Of a stretch of 64,000 nt of DNA, positions 31,133 through 41,230 are shown in pieces; position 1 is the first letter of the stretch; each line of letters starts with the position of its first letter. The DNA is from Nitrosovibrio sp. Nv6 (GTDB lineage: Bacteria; Pseudomonadota; Gammaproteobacteria; Burkholderiales; Nitrosomonadaceae): NCBI RefSeq assembly GCF_900110495.1, contig NZ_FODX01000001.1, positions 1 to 64,000 on the forward strand, written 5' to 3'. The notes under the pieces are model-generated. The model had not been told where the DNA came from, made no database searches, and saw only the letters and a program-made list of their open reading frames with translations. A program made the position numbers and the translations under genes.

Positions 31133-31459
31133 ATGAAAGAGATTCGTGCTGTATTCCGCCCTGATCGTCTACACGTCTTACGCCGGGCATTGCGCAAGAT
31201 TCCAGGTTTTCCCGGTCTGACTGTGATTGAGGTGAAAGGCTTCACTGCGCCGGGTCTCATTAATAATCCCACACTGCAGGAAGAATTGACCGACTTTGCG
31301 GGGAAAGTCATGATTTACACGGTTGCCACGGATGACATGGTCGATTCGATCATTGACGTGATAGTACGCGAGTGCCAAACCGGACTTATTGGGGACGGCA
31401 TCGTCTGGGCACTGCCCGTTGAAACGGCTCGCCGCATTCGTGATGGCAGCCCCCTCTAA
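31133..31459 (+). CDS. PII-like signalling protein linked to the metal efflux operon
   Basis: 108 residues with the PII trimeric fold: the EIRAVFRPDRLHVLRRAL start, VIEVKGF before the T-loop, and the C-terminal signature TGLIGDGIVWALPVETARRIRDG (in two parts). The T-loop region GFTAPGLINNPTLQEELTDF lacks the tyrosine that GlnD uridylylates and the Q/G residues of GlnB/GlnK, so it is not a normal nitrogen regulator. PII paralogues beside czcA-type genes are known as a separate PII group. GAGGGG precedes the ATG, and it is the last gene of the efflux operon. A regulatory or metal-sensing role is inferred. Confidence 0.85.
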   Translation: MKEIRAVFRPDRLHVLRRALRKIPGFPGLTVIEVKGFTAPGLINNPTLQEELTDFAGKVMIYTVATDDMVDSIIDVIVRECQTGLIGDGIVWALPVETARRIRDGSPL

Positions 31460-31558
31460 ATACTCCTGACACTTCTATACACGATGCTGGCGGCAGGAAG
31501 TAAAATCGCAGCCTATTCGCGTCCTATCTGTTACTGAAATACCTCAAGTAGAAATTAA

Positions 31559-32470
<912 letters not shown>

Positions 32471-32592
32471 GTTTCAAGATGGCGCGCCCGAATCCCGGAG
32501 CCGTCGCTGCGAGTGCTGGCAGAAGGAGGTGAATCAGAAGGGAACGGACCCTGAAGTTATATTAAAATTAAAGTTATCGAAGTGGGGATTCC

Positions 32593-33204
32593 ATGGCAGC
32601 CAAGCCCGGTGAAAGAAAAGATCAGATCCTGCAGGTTCTGGCCAGGATGCTGGAAGAGCCCCGTGCCGGAAAAATCACCACAGCAGCGCTGGCAGCCAAA
32701 CTTGATGTTTCCGAGGCGGCGCTGTATCGCCACTTTGCGAGCAAAGCGCAGATGTTCGACGGTTTGATCGAGTTCATCGAAAAAACCCTGTTCAGCCTTA
32801 TCAATAAGCTGGCAGAGGAGGAGAAAAGCGGCATCAGGCAGGTTGAAGGAATCATTGCGCTATTGCTCGGTTTCGCGAAGAAGAATCCGGGCATGACGCG
32901 AGTACTGATCGGCGATGCGCTGATAAACGAGAATGATCGCCTGCAAACCCGCATCAATCAACTTCATGACCGACTGGAAGCGACGCTGAAACAGGCGCTG
33001 CGCTTCGCGGCCGGAGAGCGGGAAATCACGGCAGACCTGGACGTGTCCGCTCAAGCAAATATGCTGATGTGTTATGTGGCAGGTCGTTGGCACCAATTTG
33101 CCAAAAGCGGTTTCAAGCGCGACCCGATGGAATATTGGGAGGATCAACGCAAGGCGATACTTTCAAACGGGGTATTCAGGTTCGGGATTCCGGCGAGCGG
33201 TTAA
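32593..33204 (+). CDS. slmA: Nucleoid occlusion factor SlmA (TetR family)
   Basis: A DNA-binding protein that blocks FtsZ ring assembly over the nucleoid. 203 residues with the TetR helix-turn-helix ITTAALAAKLDVSEAALYRH and FASKAQMFDGLIEFIE near 30-65, and the C-terminal domain with CYVAGRWHQFAKSGFKRDP. These match SlmA rather than generic TetR repressors. It follows argB by about 120 bases; the spacer contains a perfect AAGGAGGTG with no start codon at suitable distance. Confidence 0.9.
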   Translation: MAAKPGERKDQILQVLARMLEEPRAGKITTAALAAKLDVSEAALYRHFASKAQMFDGLIEFIEKTLFSLINKLAEEEKSGIRQVEGIIALLLGFAKKNPGMTRVLIGDALINENDRLQTRINQLHDRLEATLKQALRFAAGEREITADLDVSAQANMLMCYVAGRWHQFAKSGFKRDPMEYWEDQRKAILSNGVFRFGIPASG

Positions 33205-33237
33205 TTCTTGTGTAGTGTACGGCCTGGGTTATGCCGC

Positions 33238-33990
33238 TCAATCACCCGTGCCGCAAACTTTGCAAGTGGCGTCCTTGTTCAATTTAATGGAGCGCCATTC
33301 CATTGACAAGCCGTTGAGCAACAGCAATCGGCCATCCAGAGTTTGTCCAATATCGAGCAGGATTTTTAGCGTTTCCGCTGCCTGCACACTACCGATAACA
33401 CCTACCAGGGGCGCAAATACGCCCATCACTGCGCAACGCATGTCCTGATCTTCTCCCATCGCGGGAAACAGGCAGTGATAGCAGGGGCTATCGGTATGGC
33501 GCAGATCGAATACCGCGACTTGTCCGTCAAAACGCACGACCGCGCCTGATACAAGCGGTTTTTTGCTGATCGTACAGACACGATTGATGGCATGGCGAGT
33601 GGGGAAATTATCGCAAGCGTCGACAACGACATCCGCATCCTCGACCAGTTGCAGCAGTCTCGTCTCATCCATACGCTCGTTCAGCGCAATCACTTTGACT
33701 TCCGGATTGATTTCGGAAAGCGTCTGTTTGGCGGAATGGGTCTTGGGGGCTCCGATGCGATCAGTGCTATGAACGATTTGCCGCTGAAGATTGGTCAGAT
33801 CAACCGTGTCGCTGTCACAAATCGTCAGTGTTCCGACACCGCTGGCAGCAAGGTATAGCGCGACAGGCGAGCCCAATCCCCCCGCGCCAACGATAAGCAC
33901 ATGGGATCGGGTTAAGGCTTCTTGCCCCGATATGCCAATCTGCGGCAACAGAATGTGACGGCTGTAGCGCAGCAGCTGGTCATCATTCAT
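33238..33990 (-). CDS. MoeB/ThiF/HesA-family adenylyltransferase
   Basis: Activates the C-terminal glycine of a ubiquitin-like sulfur carrier (MoaD or ThiS) by adenylation. 250 residues. Rossmann motif GAGGLGSPVALYLA near 36-49, NLQRQIVHS, and DACDNFPTRHAIN are visible. Zinc-binding cysteine pairs appear in CYHC and CKVC at the C-terminus. There is no rhodanese domain. No moa or thi genes are adjacent, so whether it serves molybdopterin or thiamine synthesis is open. It is convergent with slmA. Confidence 0.9.
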   Translation of the reverse strand: MNDDQLLRYSRHILLPQIGISGQEALTRSHVLIVGAGGLGSPVALYLAASGVGTLTICDSDTVDLTNLQRQIVHSTDRIGAPKTHSAKQTLSEINPEVKVIALNERMDETRLLQLVEDADVVVDACDNFPTRHAINRVCTISKKPLVSGAVVRFDGQVAVFDLRHTDSPCYHCLFPAMGEDQDMRCAVMGVFAPLVGVIGSVQAAETLKILLDIGQTLDGRLLLLNGLSMEWRSIKLNKDATCKVCGTGD

Positions 33991-34282
33991 TATGTCTGGG
34001 CAAGTTCACGATTTTGACGGCAGGGGGAACGGCGGCTTGTGAGGCAGTATGCGGAATACTCAGGGGTTGATATTGACGGAGATGGATTCTCATGCCACGC
34101 AATGCGCCGCATGAGAATTCCATAGTTAAACTTCCCCGATAGCTTCTAACCCGTCCTGAAATTTTGCCAGAAACCGCTCCTCAACAAACTTGCAAACCTG
34201 CAAACCTGCTTAGAGAGGTATCACACTCTCCCTTCGCAAAAATCCAGATTGCTTTTCGCGTCAAAATAATTACAGATTGCAA
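33991..34282. other. Spacer between the MoeB-like gene and ctpA
   Basis: About 290 bases between two minus-strand genes with no convincing reading frame. The only structure noted is a short tandem GCAAACCT (about 34191-34207). A promoter for the MoeB-like gene is likely here but is not identifiable by eye. Confidence 0.4.
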
Positions 34283-35743
34283 TCAATTCGCGATTTTTGC
34301 CGAGTTTGCCGAGTTTTTGGCTGTTGCGCCATCTTTGAAATAGTTCATAGCCTGTGTCAGCAGTAAGTCACCGCTGGAACCAAATTCCGCCGGTGGCTCC
34401 TGTTTTTTGTCTTTGACCTCTCCGTTCTCCGGCTTGTGTATTTTGGCTGCGGGCTTGGGTGCGGCCTTTGCAGCTTCGGTCTCAGATTTAGTCTCGGATT
34501 TGGCTTCTTCCTTGACCCCCGGTTTTCCATTGGATAGATGGCCATCCAGATCGGCTTCGCGCAAACGCTCCGTTTCATCCTTCGCCGCCTCGTCAAGGAT
34601 ATCGGGGGTAATCCCTTTGGCCTGGATGGATTGTCCATCCGGCGTATAGTAGCGTGCAGTGGTAAGCTTGATAGCCGTATTGTTGCCGAGCGGCAGAATG
34701 GTTTGCACCGATCCTTTCCCGAAAGTCTGCGTCCCCATGACAATGGAACGCTTGTGATCCTGCAAAGCACCCGCGACAATCTCCGAAGCAGAGGCCGAAC
34801 CGCCATTTACCAGGGTAACCATTGGTACGGTCTTGATTTCCGGCGGCAGTCGCTTCAGATAATCGTTTCTTTTATCGCGCAGATAGAATTCCGGGCTGGC
34901 TTTGAGCTTCATCTTGGCATCATCGGTACGGCCGTCGGTATACACTACCAGCGAATCGGGCTGTAGAAAGGCGGCAGACACTGCGACGGCGCCGTTGAGT
35001 AATCCGCCGGGGTCGTTACGCAGGTCCAGCACCAGCCCTTTCATTGGCACGGCACTCTCCTTGAACAATTTGTCGATGGCCTTGACCAGGTTTTCGCCAG
35101 TTTGCTCCTGAAATTGCGTGATACGGATATATCCATAGCCTGGTTCGATCAGCTTCGACTTGACGCTCTGGATTTTGATGATCGCTCGCACGATAGGGAA
35201 CACCAGCGGCTTGGTCTCACCCTTGCGCAACACGGTAAGGGTAATGGGAGTATCCGGTTTGCCACGCATGCGTTTTATTGCATCGGTAAGAGAGAGGCCC
35301 TTGACTGCAGTATCGTCCAGCTTGATGATAAGGTCGCCCGGCTTGATGCCTGCGCGGAAGGCGGGGGTATCTTCTATGGGGGAAATGACTTTAACAAACC
35401 CATCCTCCATGCTGACCTCAATACCCAAGCCGCCAAATTCGCCCTGGGTGCCAATTTGCAGTTCCTTGAAGGCGTCCGTGTCCAGATAGGCTGAATGGGG
35501 ATCCAGACCGGTTAACATGCCATTGATCGCCTCTGTGATCAGCTTCTTGTCTCCCACCGGCTCGACGTAATCGCTTTTGATGCGGCCGAATACTTCAGTG
35601 AACGCCCGGAGCTCTTCGACCGGAAGCGGGTGCGCGACTTCCGGGGTTTCCTTATTGGCGACCGCAGAAAAATTGAGACTGAGCATCACGCCGACGATCG
35701 CCCCGGAAAGAACCAAGCCGAATTGTCGCATTTTGTCACCCAT
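34283..35743 (-). CDS. ctpA: C-terminal processing protease CtpA/Prc-type (S41)
   Basis: A periplasmic serine protease anchored by an N-terminal hydrophobic segment (LVLSGAIVGVMLSLNFSA). A PDZ domain spans about 95-180 (GIEVSMEDGFVKVISPIEDT), then the S41 domain. The Ser-Lys dyad is intact: the middle Ser of GGSASASEI (about 318) and Lys in FGKGSVQ (about 343). The C-terminal tail after 400 is Lys/Glu/Ala-rich. Three in-frame ATGs are possible; the one at 35743 has GGAG 9 bases upstream, while the longest frame starts at 35758. It lies just downstream of envC, as in many proteobacteria. Confidence 0.95.
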   Translation of the reverse strand: MGDKMRQFGLVLSGAIVGVMLSLNFSAVANKETPEVAHPLPVEELRAFTEVFGRIKSDYVEPVGDKKLITEAINGMLTGLDPHSAYLDTDAFKELQIGTQGEFGGLGIEVSMEDGFVKVISPIEDTPAFRAGIKPGDLIIKLDDTAVKGLSLTDAIKRMRGKPDTPITLTVLRKGETKPLVFPIVRAIIKIQSVKSKLIEPGYGYIRITQFQEQTGENLVKAIDKLFKESAVPMKGLVLDLRNDPGGLLNGAVAVSAAFLQPDSLVVYTDGRTDDAKMKLKASPEFYLRDKRNDYLKRLPPEIKTVPMVTLVNGGSASASEIVAGALQDHKRSIVMGTQTFGKGSVQTILPLGNNTAIKLTTARYYTPDGQSIQAKGITPDILDEAAKDETERLREADLDGHLSNGKPGVKEEAKSETKSETEAAKAAPKPAAKIHKPENGEVKDKKQEPPAEFGSSGDLLLTQAMNYFKDGATAKNSANSAKIAN

Positions 35744-35781
35744 TAAACATTTCTCCATTGATTGTCAAATTGTTGCATTGC

Positions 35782-36984
35782 TCATTTTATTCTGACCCAG
35801 TTCAAAGGGTCAAACGGTTTACCCTGATGGCGCAATTCAAAGTATAAGCCGGAATCCGGATTGCCACCGCTGTTTCCGACCGTCGCAATGGTATCGCCGC
35901 TGCGAACAGAATCTCCTACCTGCTTATAGATGGTTTCGTTATTGCCGTATAGACTCATGTAACTACCACCATGATCCACAATCATCAGATTACCAAATCC
36001 TCTCAGCCAATCGGCAAAAACCACGCGGCCGCCTGCAATGGCCTTTACGTTCTCACCGGTAGTCGAACGGATGAACAGTCCTTTCCAGGTAATTCCGCCA
36101 TCAGCACGTGGACTGCCAAAACGGTTCACAAGTTCCCCGCGTACGGGCAAACTCAAGCGGCCTTTCAACGACGAGAACGGACTTCCTTGTGTCGATGCAT
36201 CAGGTAATCTGTCATTACTGAGAGGGGCGGGGCCAGGGCGGCGCGGACTTTTTTTGCGCGCGAGCATTTTGGCGATTTTGTCCACCAGCCGGGCGAGGCG
36301 ATCCTCGTCGCGCTTGAGTTTGCTGATTTCCCGCCGCTGCTGATCCACTTGCGACGAAATCCGCAGGAGCAGTTTTGCGTGCCCGGTTTTTTGTTGTTCA
36401 AGGTGTTTTTTGTGTCCTGCCTGCTTAGCCTGAATCGCGGCGATTTCAGCTGTTTTTTCGCGGCTCTGGCTTGTAAGGTCATCAAGCCGCTGAAGATTTA
36501 TGCGAAGAGCATCTATGTCTTCCACGCGGGCGCGGGACAGATAACCGTAGTAATGCAGATTACGCGCGATTTCGTCCGGGTCTTGCTGGTTAAGCAAGAG
36601 GCCCAGGTACTCCTTCTGTCCGCCCCCATCGACATAGCGGCGGTAAAGTAATTTGCTCAATCGCGATTGTTGCGCCTCAATATCTCTGGCAACCTGTCTG
36701 GATTGCGCCTTTAATTGACCAAGCTTGTCATTGGCCTCATCCTGCTCTTGCTTGAGCGCCGCCAACTTGCGATTGGCGGCACTGATGGCCTGTTCCGATT
36801 CGCGAAGTGCATCGGCCGCTTCCGATTTCGATTCTTCCGTATCGGCCAGTTCCTTCTGCAAGGTCTGGATTCGATCGCGCAATTGTCTCAGTTCTTCCTT
36901 ATCAACCTTGGGGGTATCCTTGGGCGCGGCGTAAAGCGTATGCGACAGGATCAATGCGCAAGCAGGCATACACTTGCGTATCAT
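35782..36984 (-). CDS. envC: Murein hydrolase activator EnvC (degenerate LytM domain)
   Basis: A periplasmic activator of septal amidases. From the ATG at 36984 there is a signal peptide (MIRKCMPACALILSHTLYA), then a long coiled coil (about 25-245) built of LRDRIQTLQKELADTEESK-like heptads, then a C-terminal LytM/M23 fold. The metal ligands of active M23 peptidases are missing: the first site reads ITWKGLFIRS instead of HxxxD, and the last reads LYFELRH instead of HxH. That fits EnvC, which activates AmiA/AmiB without cutting. The frame extends to a TTG at 37041, which is a less likely start. Confidence 0.92.
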   Translation of the reverse strand: MIRKCMPACALILSHTLYAAPKDTPKVDKEELRQLRDRIQTLQKELADTEESKSEAADALRESEQAISAANRKLAALKQEQDEANDKLGQLKAQSRQVARDIEAQQSRLSKLLYRRYVDGGGQKEYLGLLLNQQDPDEIARNLHYYGYLSRARVEDIDALRINLQRLDDLTSQSREKTAEIAAIQAKQAGHKKHLEQQKTGHAKLLLRISSQVDQQRREISKLKRDEDRLARLVDKIAKMLARKKSPRRPGPAPLSNDRLPDASTQGSPFSSLKGRLSLPVRGELVNRFGSPRADGGITWKGLFIRSTTGENVKAIAGGRVVFADWLRGFGNLMIVDHGGSYMSLYGNNETIYKQVGDSVRSGDTIATVGNSGGNPDSGLYFELRHQGKPFDPLNWVRIK

Positions 36985-37181
36985 GTTCAACCAAAGATTA
37001 ATACCGGTCAGGAATGAGATTTTCAAACGTATCTTTACCAAAAGAAATCATACACGCCGAAGCAATATAGATTACCTTGGGAAAAGGAAAAAAAGCTGTG
37101 GAACTGCCAATGACGGCGATCGTACGTGCCGTATGTATCAATAGTAATGGATCGGTGCAAAGCAATGGGCGAGCGAAAAAC

Positions 37182-37937
37182 TCATGGCTGGGGCAATATT
37201 TTTCCCTGATTTGCGACAACCCGCATCGCTTGTTCAATCTTTGCCTGGTCCCCGAGATAATAGCTCCGGACAGGTCTCAGTCTGTCGTCAAGCTCATACA
37301 CAAGCGGAACGCCGGTAGGGATATTGAGTTCCATGACATCCTGCTCTGAAAGATTGTCCAGATACATCACAAGGGCCCGGAGCGAGTTGCCATGAGCAGT
37401 AATGAGCACGCGTTGCCTGGATTTGACCTGGGGCGCGATGGTTTCGTTCCAATAGGGCAGAAACCTTGCCACGGTATCCTCGAGGCATTCGGTCAATGGG
37501 ATATCCTTACTTGCCAGATTACCATAGCGGGGATCGAATCCGGGATAACGGTCATCCTCCGGCGTTAGCGCGGGCGGGCGGGTGTTATAGCTGCGCCGCC
37601 AGATCAGAACCTGCTCTTCACCATACTTGAGCGCTGTCTCAAGCTTGTTCAAGCCTTGCAAGGCGCCATAGTGCCGTTCATTCAACCGCCATGTCAAATT
37701 AACGGGGATCCACATCAGATCCATTTCATCCTGTACGATCCACAAGGTACGAATAGCCCGCTTCAATACCGAAGTGTAGGCAACATCGAACGTAAACCCG
37801 TTTTCGCGCAACAGGCGTCCGGAATTTTTGGCTTCGTCCAGACCCTTGGGAGTTAAATCCACGTCTGTCCATCCAGTGAAACGGTTTTCCTTATTCCAGG
37901 TGCTTTCTCCATGCCGCAGGAGAACGAGTTTTATCAT
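37182..37937 (-). CDS. gpmA: 2,3-bisphosphoglycerate-dependent phosphoglycerate mutase
   Basis: Interconverts 3- and 2-phosphoglycerate. 251 residues from the ATG at 37937. The phosphohistidine motif [11 protein letters not shown] (His9), [12 protein letters not shown] with its catalytic Glu, and the second histidine in [11 protein letters not shown] are intact. The frame is open for another 117 codons upstream, but that part has no family similarity. It occupies the position where E. coli has the unrelated gpmM next to envC. Confidence 0.96.
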   Translation of the reverse strand: MIKLVLLRHGESTWNKENRFTGWTDVDLTPKGLDEAKNSGRLLRENGFTFDVAYTSVLKRAIRTLWIVQDEMDLMWIPVNLTWRLNERHYGALQGLNKLETALKYGEEQVLIWRRSYNTRPPALTPEDDRYPGFDPRYGNLASKDIPLTECLEDTVARFLPYWNETIAPQVKSRQRVLITAHGNSLRALVMYLDNLSEQDVMELNIPTGVPLVYELDDRLRPVRSYYLGDQAKIEQAMRVVANQGKILPQP

Positions 37938-38281
37938 GTTTTTCTTTATAAAAAGGATGAGATTTTCTGTAAAGCAATTTGAAATACCATGGTATTTTAA
38001 AGTATTTTGGGCGTGGCCGCAGCACGGAAAAGTGGGGAAGAGATGGGCCGGGACGGCAGCGGAAGTTTCCTCAAAACTTTTATACGTGGTAACAGATTGT
38101 TTTAACGTCCTTAACGTTGCTCGCAAATCCCGCCATCGGATCAGTCCCGCTGCAGCATGGCTGACGAGGGGCTCACGAAGGTTATATTCCCGTCTTCGCC
38201 CGGAACGAGAGAATTCCGCAATGTTCCCGTCTCTGATAAAATCCCCGGTTAAGTATATCAAGGAGCTCAAGGAGCGTGGAC

Positions 38282-38701
38282 GTGTCATTCCTGCAGAATA
38301 ATATTACTCTGATCATAGCTGCCCTGGCGAGCGGCGGCATGCTGTTATGGCCATTGTTGCGCCGCTCCGGTAAGGAGGTGGATACAATGGTCGCGGTTCA
38401 ACTCATCAATTACAAGGACGCGTTGGTGCTGGATGTCCGTGAAGCCAGTGAATACGAATCGGGCCATATACCCAATTCAAGGCATATCCCCGGGGACAAA
38501 CTGGAGCAGCGTCTCCAGGAACTTGAGAAGTTCAAGGACAAGCCCATTATATTGATACATCGCAGCGGCGTGAGTTCTACCGGCAAAGCCGGCGCGCTCC
38601 TGCGCAGTAATGGATTTGCCCAGGTGCGCACGCTGGCCGGTGGCATCGATGTATGGCGACAGGCGAATTTACCGATAGTGAAAAATAAAAGAGGGGGTTG
38701 A
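38282..38701 (+). CDS. Membrane-anchored rhodanese-like protein (YibN type) lacking the catalytic cysteine
   Basis: 139 residues starting with GTG at 38282, placed by AAGGAG at 38269-38274. A GTG two codons earlier is too close to that site. An N-terminal helix (about 7-27) anchors it in the membrane. The rhodanese domain shows [20 protein letters not shown] and [14 protein letters not shown], but the active-site loop reads LIHRSGVSS with His93 where active sulfurtransferases have Cys. It may be a binding or regulatory version. It heads the set rhodanese-grxC-secB-gpsA, equivalent to yibN-grxC-secB-gpsA of enterobacteria. Confidence 0.88.
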   Translation: MSFLQNNITLIIAALASGGMLLWPLLRRSGKEVDTMVAVQLINYKDALVLDVREASEYESGHIPNSRHIPGDKLEQRLQELEKFKDKPIILIHRSGVSSTGKAGALLRSNGFAQVRTLAGGIDVWRQANLPIVKNKRGG

Positions 38702-38971
38702 ATGACTAAGGTGGTCATGTATTCCACCGCTTTTTGTCCATATTGCGTAATGGCGGAGCGAATGTTGCGTGCCAGGGGAGTGAAGGAAATAGAAAAAATT
38801 CGGGTTGACCTGGAACCTGCGCGACGTGCCGAGATGATAAAAAAAACGGGGCGCCGTACCGTGCCCCAAATCTACATAGGCGAGACCCATGTAGGGGGTT
38901 ATGACGATCTGGCGAAGCTTGATCGCAGTAATGGATTGGTAAAGCTCCTGGCACTTGACGGCGCCGCTTGA
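38702..38971 (+). CDS. grxC: Glutaredoxin 3
   Basis: A glutathione-dependent disulfide reductase of the cytoplasm, 89 residues. The dithiol active site CPYC is at 12-15, the cis-proline motif TVPQIYIG at 53-60 and the glutathione-binding GGYDDL near 65-70. It begins immediately after the rhodanese stop. All features of class I glutaredoxins are present. Confidence 0.96.
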   Translation: MTKVVMYSTAFCPYCVMAERMLRARGVKEIEKIRVDLEPARRAEMIKKTGRRTVPQIYIGETHVGGYDDLAKLDRSNGLVKLLALDGAA

Positions 38972-39211
38972 GAAGAAGCAGGATACTACGCTGGTTGCCA
39001 GCGTCAGTGTGGCGAATACAATGGTTGTCCCATGTTACTTTCCGGGTGCTCTCCGAACGCGGTCAAATTTATGCCGTTCATGCTTGTACGACCTGAATAC
39101 CATGTACAGCCTGCATAGGATGCCAGCTGTTTCGGTTTCAGGATAGTTTTACCTCTGCGATGCAGATATTTACGCTGCATTTTTGATTACTCCTTTTCCG
39201 GATGACTCCTT

Positions 39212-39715
39212 ATGGAACCCAATACAAATACAAATAACCAGCCGCAACAGCCGGTTTTCACCATTGAAAAACTCTATGTCAAAGACCTTTCCCTGGAGAT
39301 ACCCAACGCGCCTGGAATTTTTCTCGAGCGTGAGACACCGGAGGTGAACATACAGTTGCATACCAAGGGTGAGCGTATCGACGAAGGTATGTATGAAGTA
39401 TTGCTGACAATAACTGTCACCGCGAAGGTCAAGGAGAAAACGATGTTTCTGGTGGAAGTAAAGCAGGCGGGGATTTTTCAGATTCGCCACGTACCGGAAG
39501 CAGACATGGACCCCGTGTTGGGCATTGCATGCCCCAATATACTTTTTCCGTATTTGCGTGAAGCCGTTTCCGACATTGTGACCCGCGCCGGATTTCATGC
39601 TGTCATTTTAAACCCGGTGAATTTCGAAGCGCTTTACTATCAGGGAAAGCAGCAAGCTGAGCAGAAGGCTGCAGCACCGGAAAAAGTGGAAGAAACACAA
39701 AAAGTGACGCATTAA
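39212..39715 (+). CDS. secB: Protein-export chaperone SecB
   Basis: A homotetrameric cytosolic chaperone that delivers unfolded preproteins to SecA. 167 residues. The SecB core shows [29 protein letters not shown], and [19 protein letters not shown] with the downstream [16 protein letters not shown]. The N-terminal 12 residues are Asn/Gln/Thr-rich and the C-terminal tail is Ala/Lys/Glu-rich. A gap of about 240 bases separates it from grxC, so a separate promoter is possible. Confidence 0.97.
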   Translation: MEPNTNTNNQPQQPVFTIEKLYVKDLSLEIPNAPGIFLERETPEVNIQLHTKGERIDEGMYEVLLTITVTAKVKEKTMFLVEVKQAGIFQIRHVPEADMDPVLGIACPNILFPYLREAVSDIVTRAGFHAVILNPVNFEALYYQGKQQAEQKAAAPEKVEETQKVTH

Positions 39716-39717
39716 AC

Positions 39718-40203
39718 ATGAAGGTTGTGTGTGTCGCATTACTGAAACGATTTCCGCATAGCCTGGGCCGGGCAGTACCGGGAATTGTGGCGTTGATGTT
39801 TTCGGCGCACGCCATTGCAGCGTTCGAGTTTTTTTCGATAAACGATAACGCAGCAATCATGTATGACGCGCCGTCTCTCAAGGCGGTCAAATTATACGTC
39901 GCGAGTCGCAACCTTCCGGTAGAGGCGGTGGTAAAAGTCGAGGGCTGGGTCAAGATCCGCGATAGCGAGGGCACTCTCGCCTGGGTGGAAGAAAAAGTCT
40001 TGAGCGAACAGCGCTATGTTATTGTTACCGTGCCGCTGGCAGAGGTTTATCACACTGCGAATGTAAATTCCGCGCTTGTATTCAAGGCGCAGCAAAACGT
40101 CATCATGGAATTGCTTGAGCCCGCGGAGAATGGCTGGGTCAGGGTACGCCACCCCGACGGTCAGCAGGGCTACGTCAGGACCAATCAGGTCTGGGGTACG
40201 TGA
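39718..40203 (+). CDS. Secreted bacterial SH3-domain protein
   Basis: 161 residues with an N-terminal signal peptide (hydrophobic stretch AVPGIVALMFSAHAIAAF). Two SH3-like repeats follow: IMYDAPSLKAVKLYVASRNL with VEGWVKIRDSEGTLAWV (about 42-90), and a second ending in ENGWVRVRHPDGQQGYVRTN (about 138-157). Such domains bind peptidoglycan or act in cell-wall or signalling contexts. It starts 2 bases after secB and its stop overlaps gpsA by 4 bases, so all three are likely co-transcribed. The precise role is unknown. Confidence 0.85.
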   Translation: MKVVCVALLKRFPHSLGRAVPGIVALMFSAHAIAAFEFFSINDNAAIMYDAPSLKAVKLYVASRNLPVEAVVKVEGWVKIRDSEGTLAWVEEKVLSEQRYVIVTVPLAEVYHTANVNSALVFKAQQNVIMELLEPAENGWVRVRHPDGQQGYVRTNQVWGT

Positions 40204-41201
40204 GAATAGCCGTCCTGGGCGCAGGCGCGTGGGGCACCGCCCTGGCCATCAGTCTAAGCGTCAATTCCAACTCTTCCCATCAGGTGACTTTATGGTCGCG
40301 AAATCCAAACCATATTGCCGAGCTTGCTTCCCAGCGTGTTAACCGGCGCTATTTTCCGGCTTTCCCTTTACCTGATTCACTACGGTTGACCTCAGACCTC
40401 GATGCGGCCATCGAGGCCGCGGAATTAGCGCTGATCGTTGTTCCGGTTTCCGGATTGCGCGAGACATTGCGTGGAATTGCTGCCTTCGGAAAAACCATAC
40501 CTGTGGTGTGGGGATGCAAGGGATTCGAGGCGCAATCCGCGAGGTTGCCTCATCAGGTGGCAGTAGAGGAATACACCAACCTGGCGCCCTGGGGCGTGTT
40601 GTCAGGTCCCAGTTTTGCGCATGAAGTGGCGCAGGGGCTTCCTACAGCCCTGACTGTGGCATCTCATGACGAGGAATTTGCGCGAAACGTTGCTGCCCAA
40701 TTGCACACCCATCGGCTGCGGGTTTATTCGTCCAAGGATGTCGTGGGCGTAGAAACGGGCGGTGCGGTCAAGAACGTCATATCGATTGCCGCAGGCATTT
40801 GTGATGGCATGGAGTTTGGTCACAATGCCAGGGCAGCCTTGATTACGCGAGGTCTGGCGGAAATAACCCGCCTGGGCCTGAAGCTGGGCGGTTGCATGGA
40901 AACCTTTATGGGGTTAACCGGAGTGGGAGACCTGATACTCACCTGCACCGGAGATCTGTCCCGCAATCGACGAGTGGGACTGGCGCTTGCAGCAGGCCAT
41001 CCGTTACCAGACATACTGCGGGAGTTGGGGCACACTGCGGAAGGCGTTCATACGGCGCGGGAAGTGTTGCGGCTTAGTCAGGAACTGAAAGTGGAGATGC
41101 CGATTACGAAGGCTGTGTGTAGCATACTCGATGACGGCGTGCCGGCAAGAGTGGCGGTGGAAACGCTGCTTAACCGCGAACCGAAGACAGAAAATTATTG
41201 A
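40200..41201 (+). CDS. gpsA: Glycerol-3-phosphate dehydrogenase [NAD(P)+]
   Basis: Reduces dihydroxyacetone phosphate to sn-glycerol 3-phosphate for phospholipid synthesis. 333 residues starting with GTG at 40200, which overlaps the upstream stop (GTGA). Rossmann motif MRIAVLGAGAWGTALA (1-16), the GPSFAHEVAQGLPTA segment, and the catalytic Lys region ETGGAVKNVISIAAGI are intact, followed by FMGLTGVGDLILTCTGDLSR. Complete and typical. Confidence 0.97.
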   Translation: MRIAVLGAGAWGTALAISLSVNSNSSHQVTLWSRNPNHIAELASQRVNRRYFPAFPLPDSLRLTSDLDAAIEAAELALIVVPVSGLRETLRGIAAFGKTIPVVWGCKGFEAQSARLPHQVAVEEYTNLAPWGVLSGPSFAHEVAQGLPTALTVASHDEEFARNVAAQLHTHRLRVYSSKDVVGVETGGAVKNVISIAAGICDGMEFGHNARAALITRGLAEITRLGLKLGGCMETFMGLTGVGDLILTCTGDLSRNRRVGLALAAGHPLPDILRELGHTAEGVHTAREVLRLSQELKVEMPITKAVCSILDDGVPARVAVETLLNREPKTENY

Positions 41202-41230
41202 GCGGAGAAGGACCTGTTCAGGTAAAAGTC

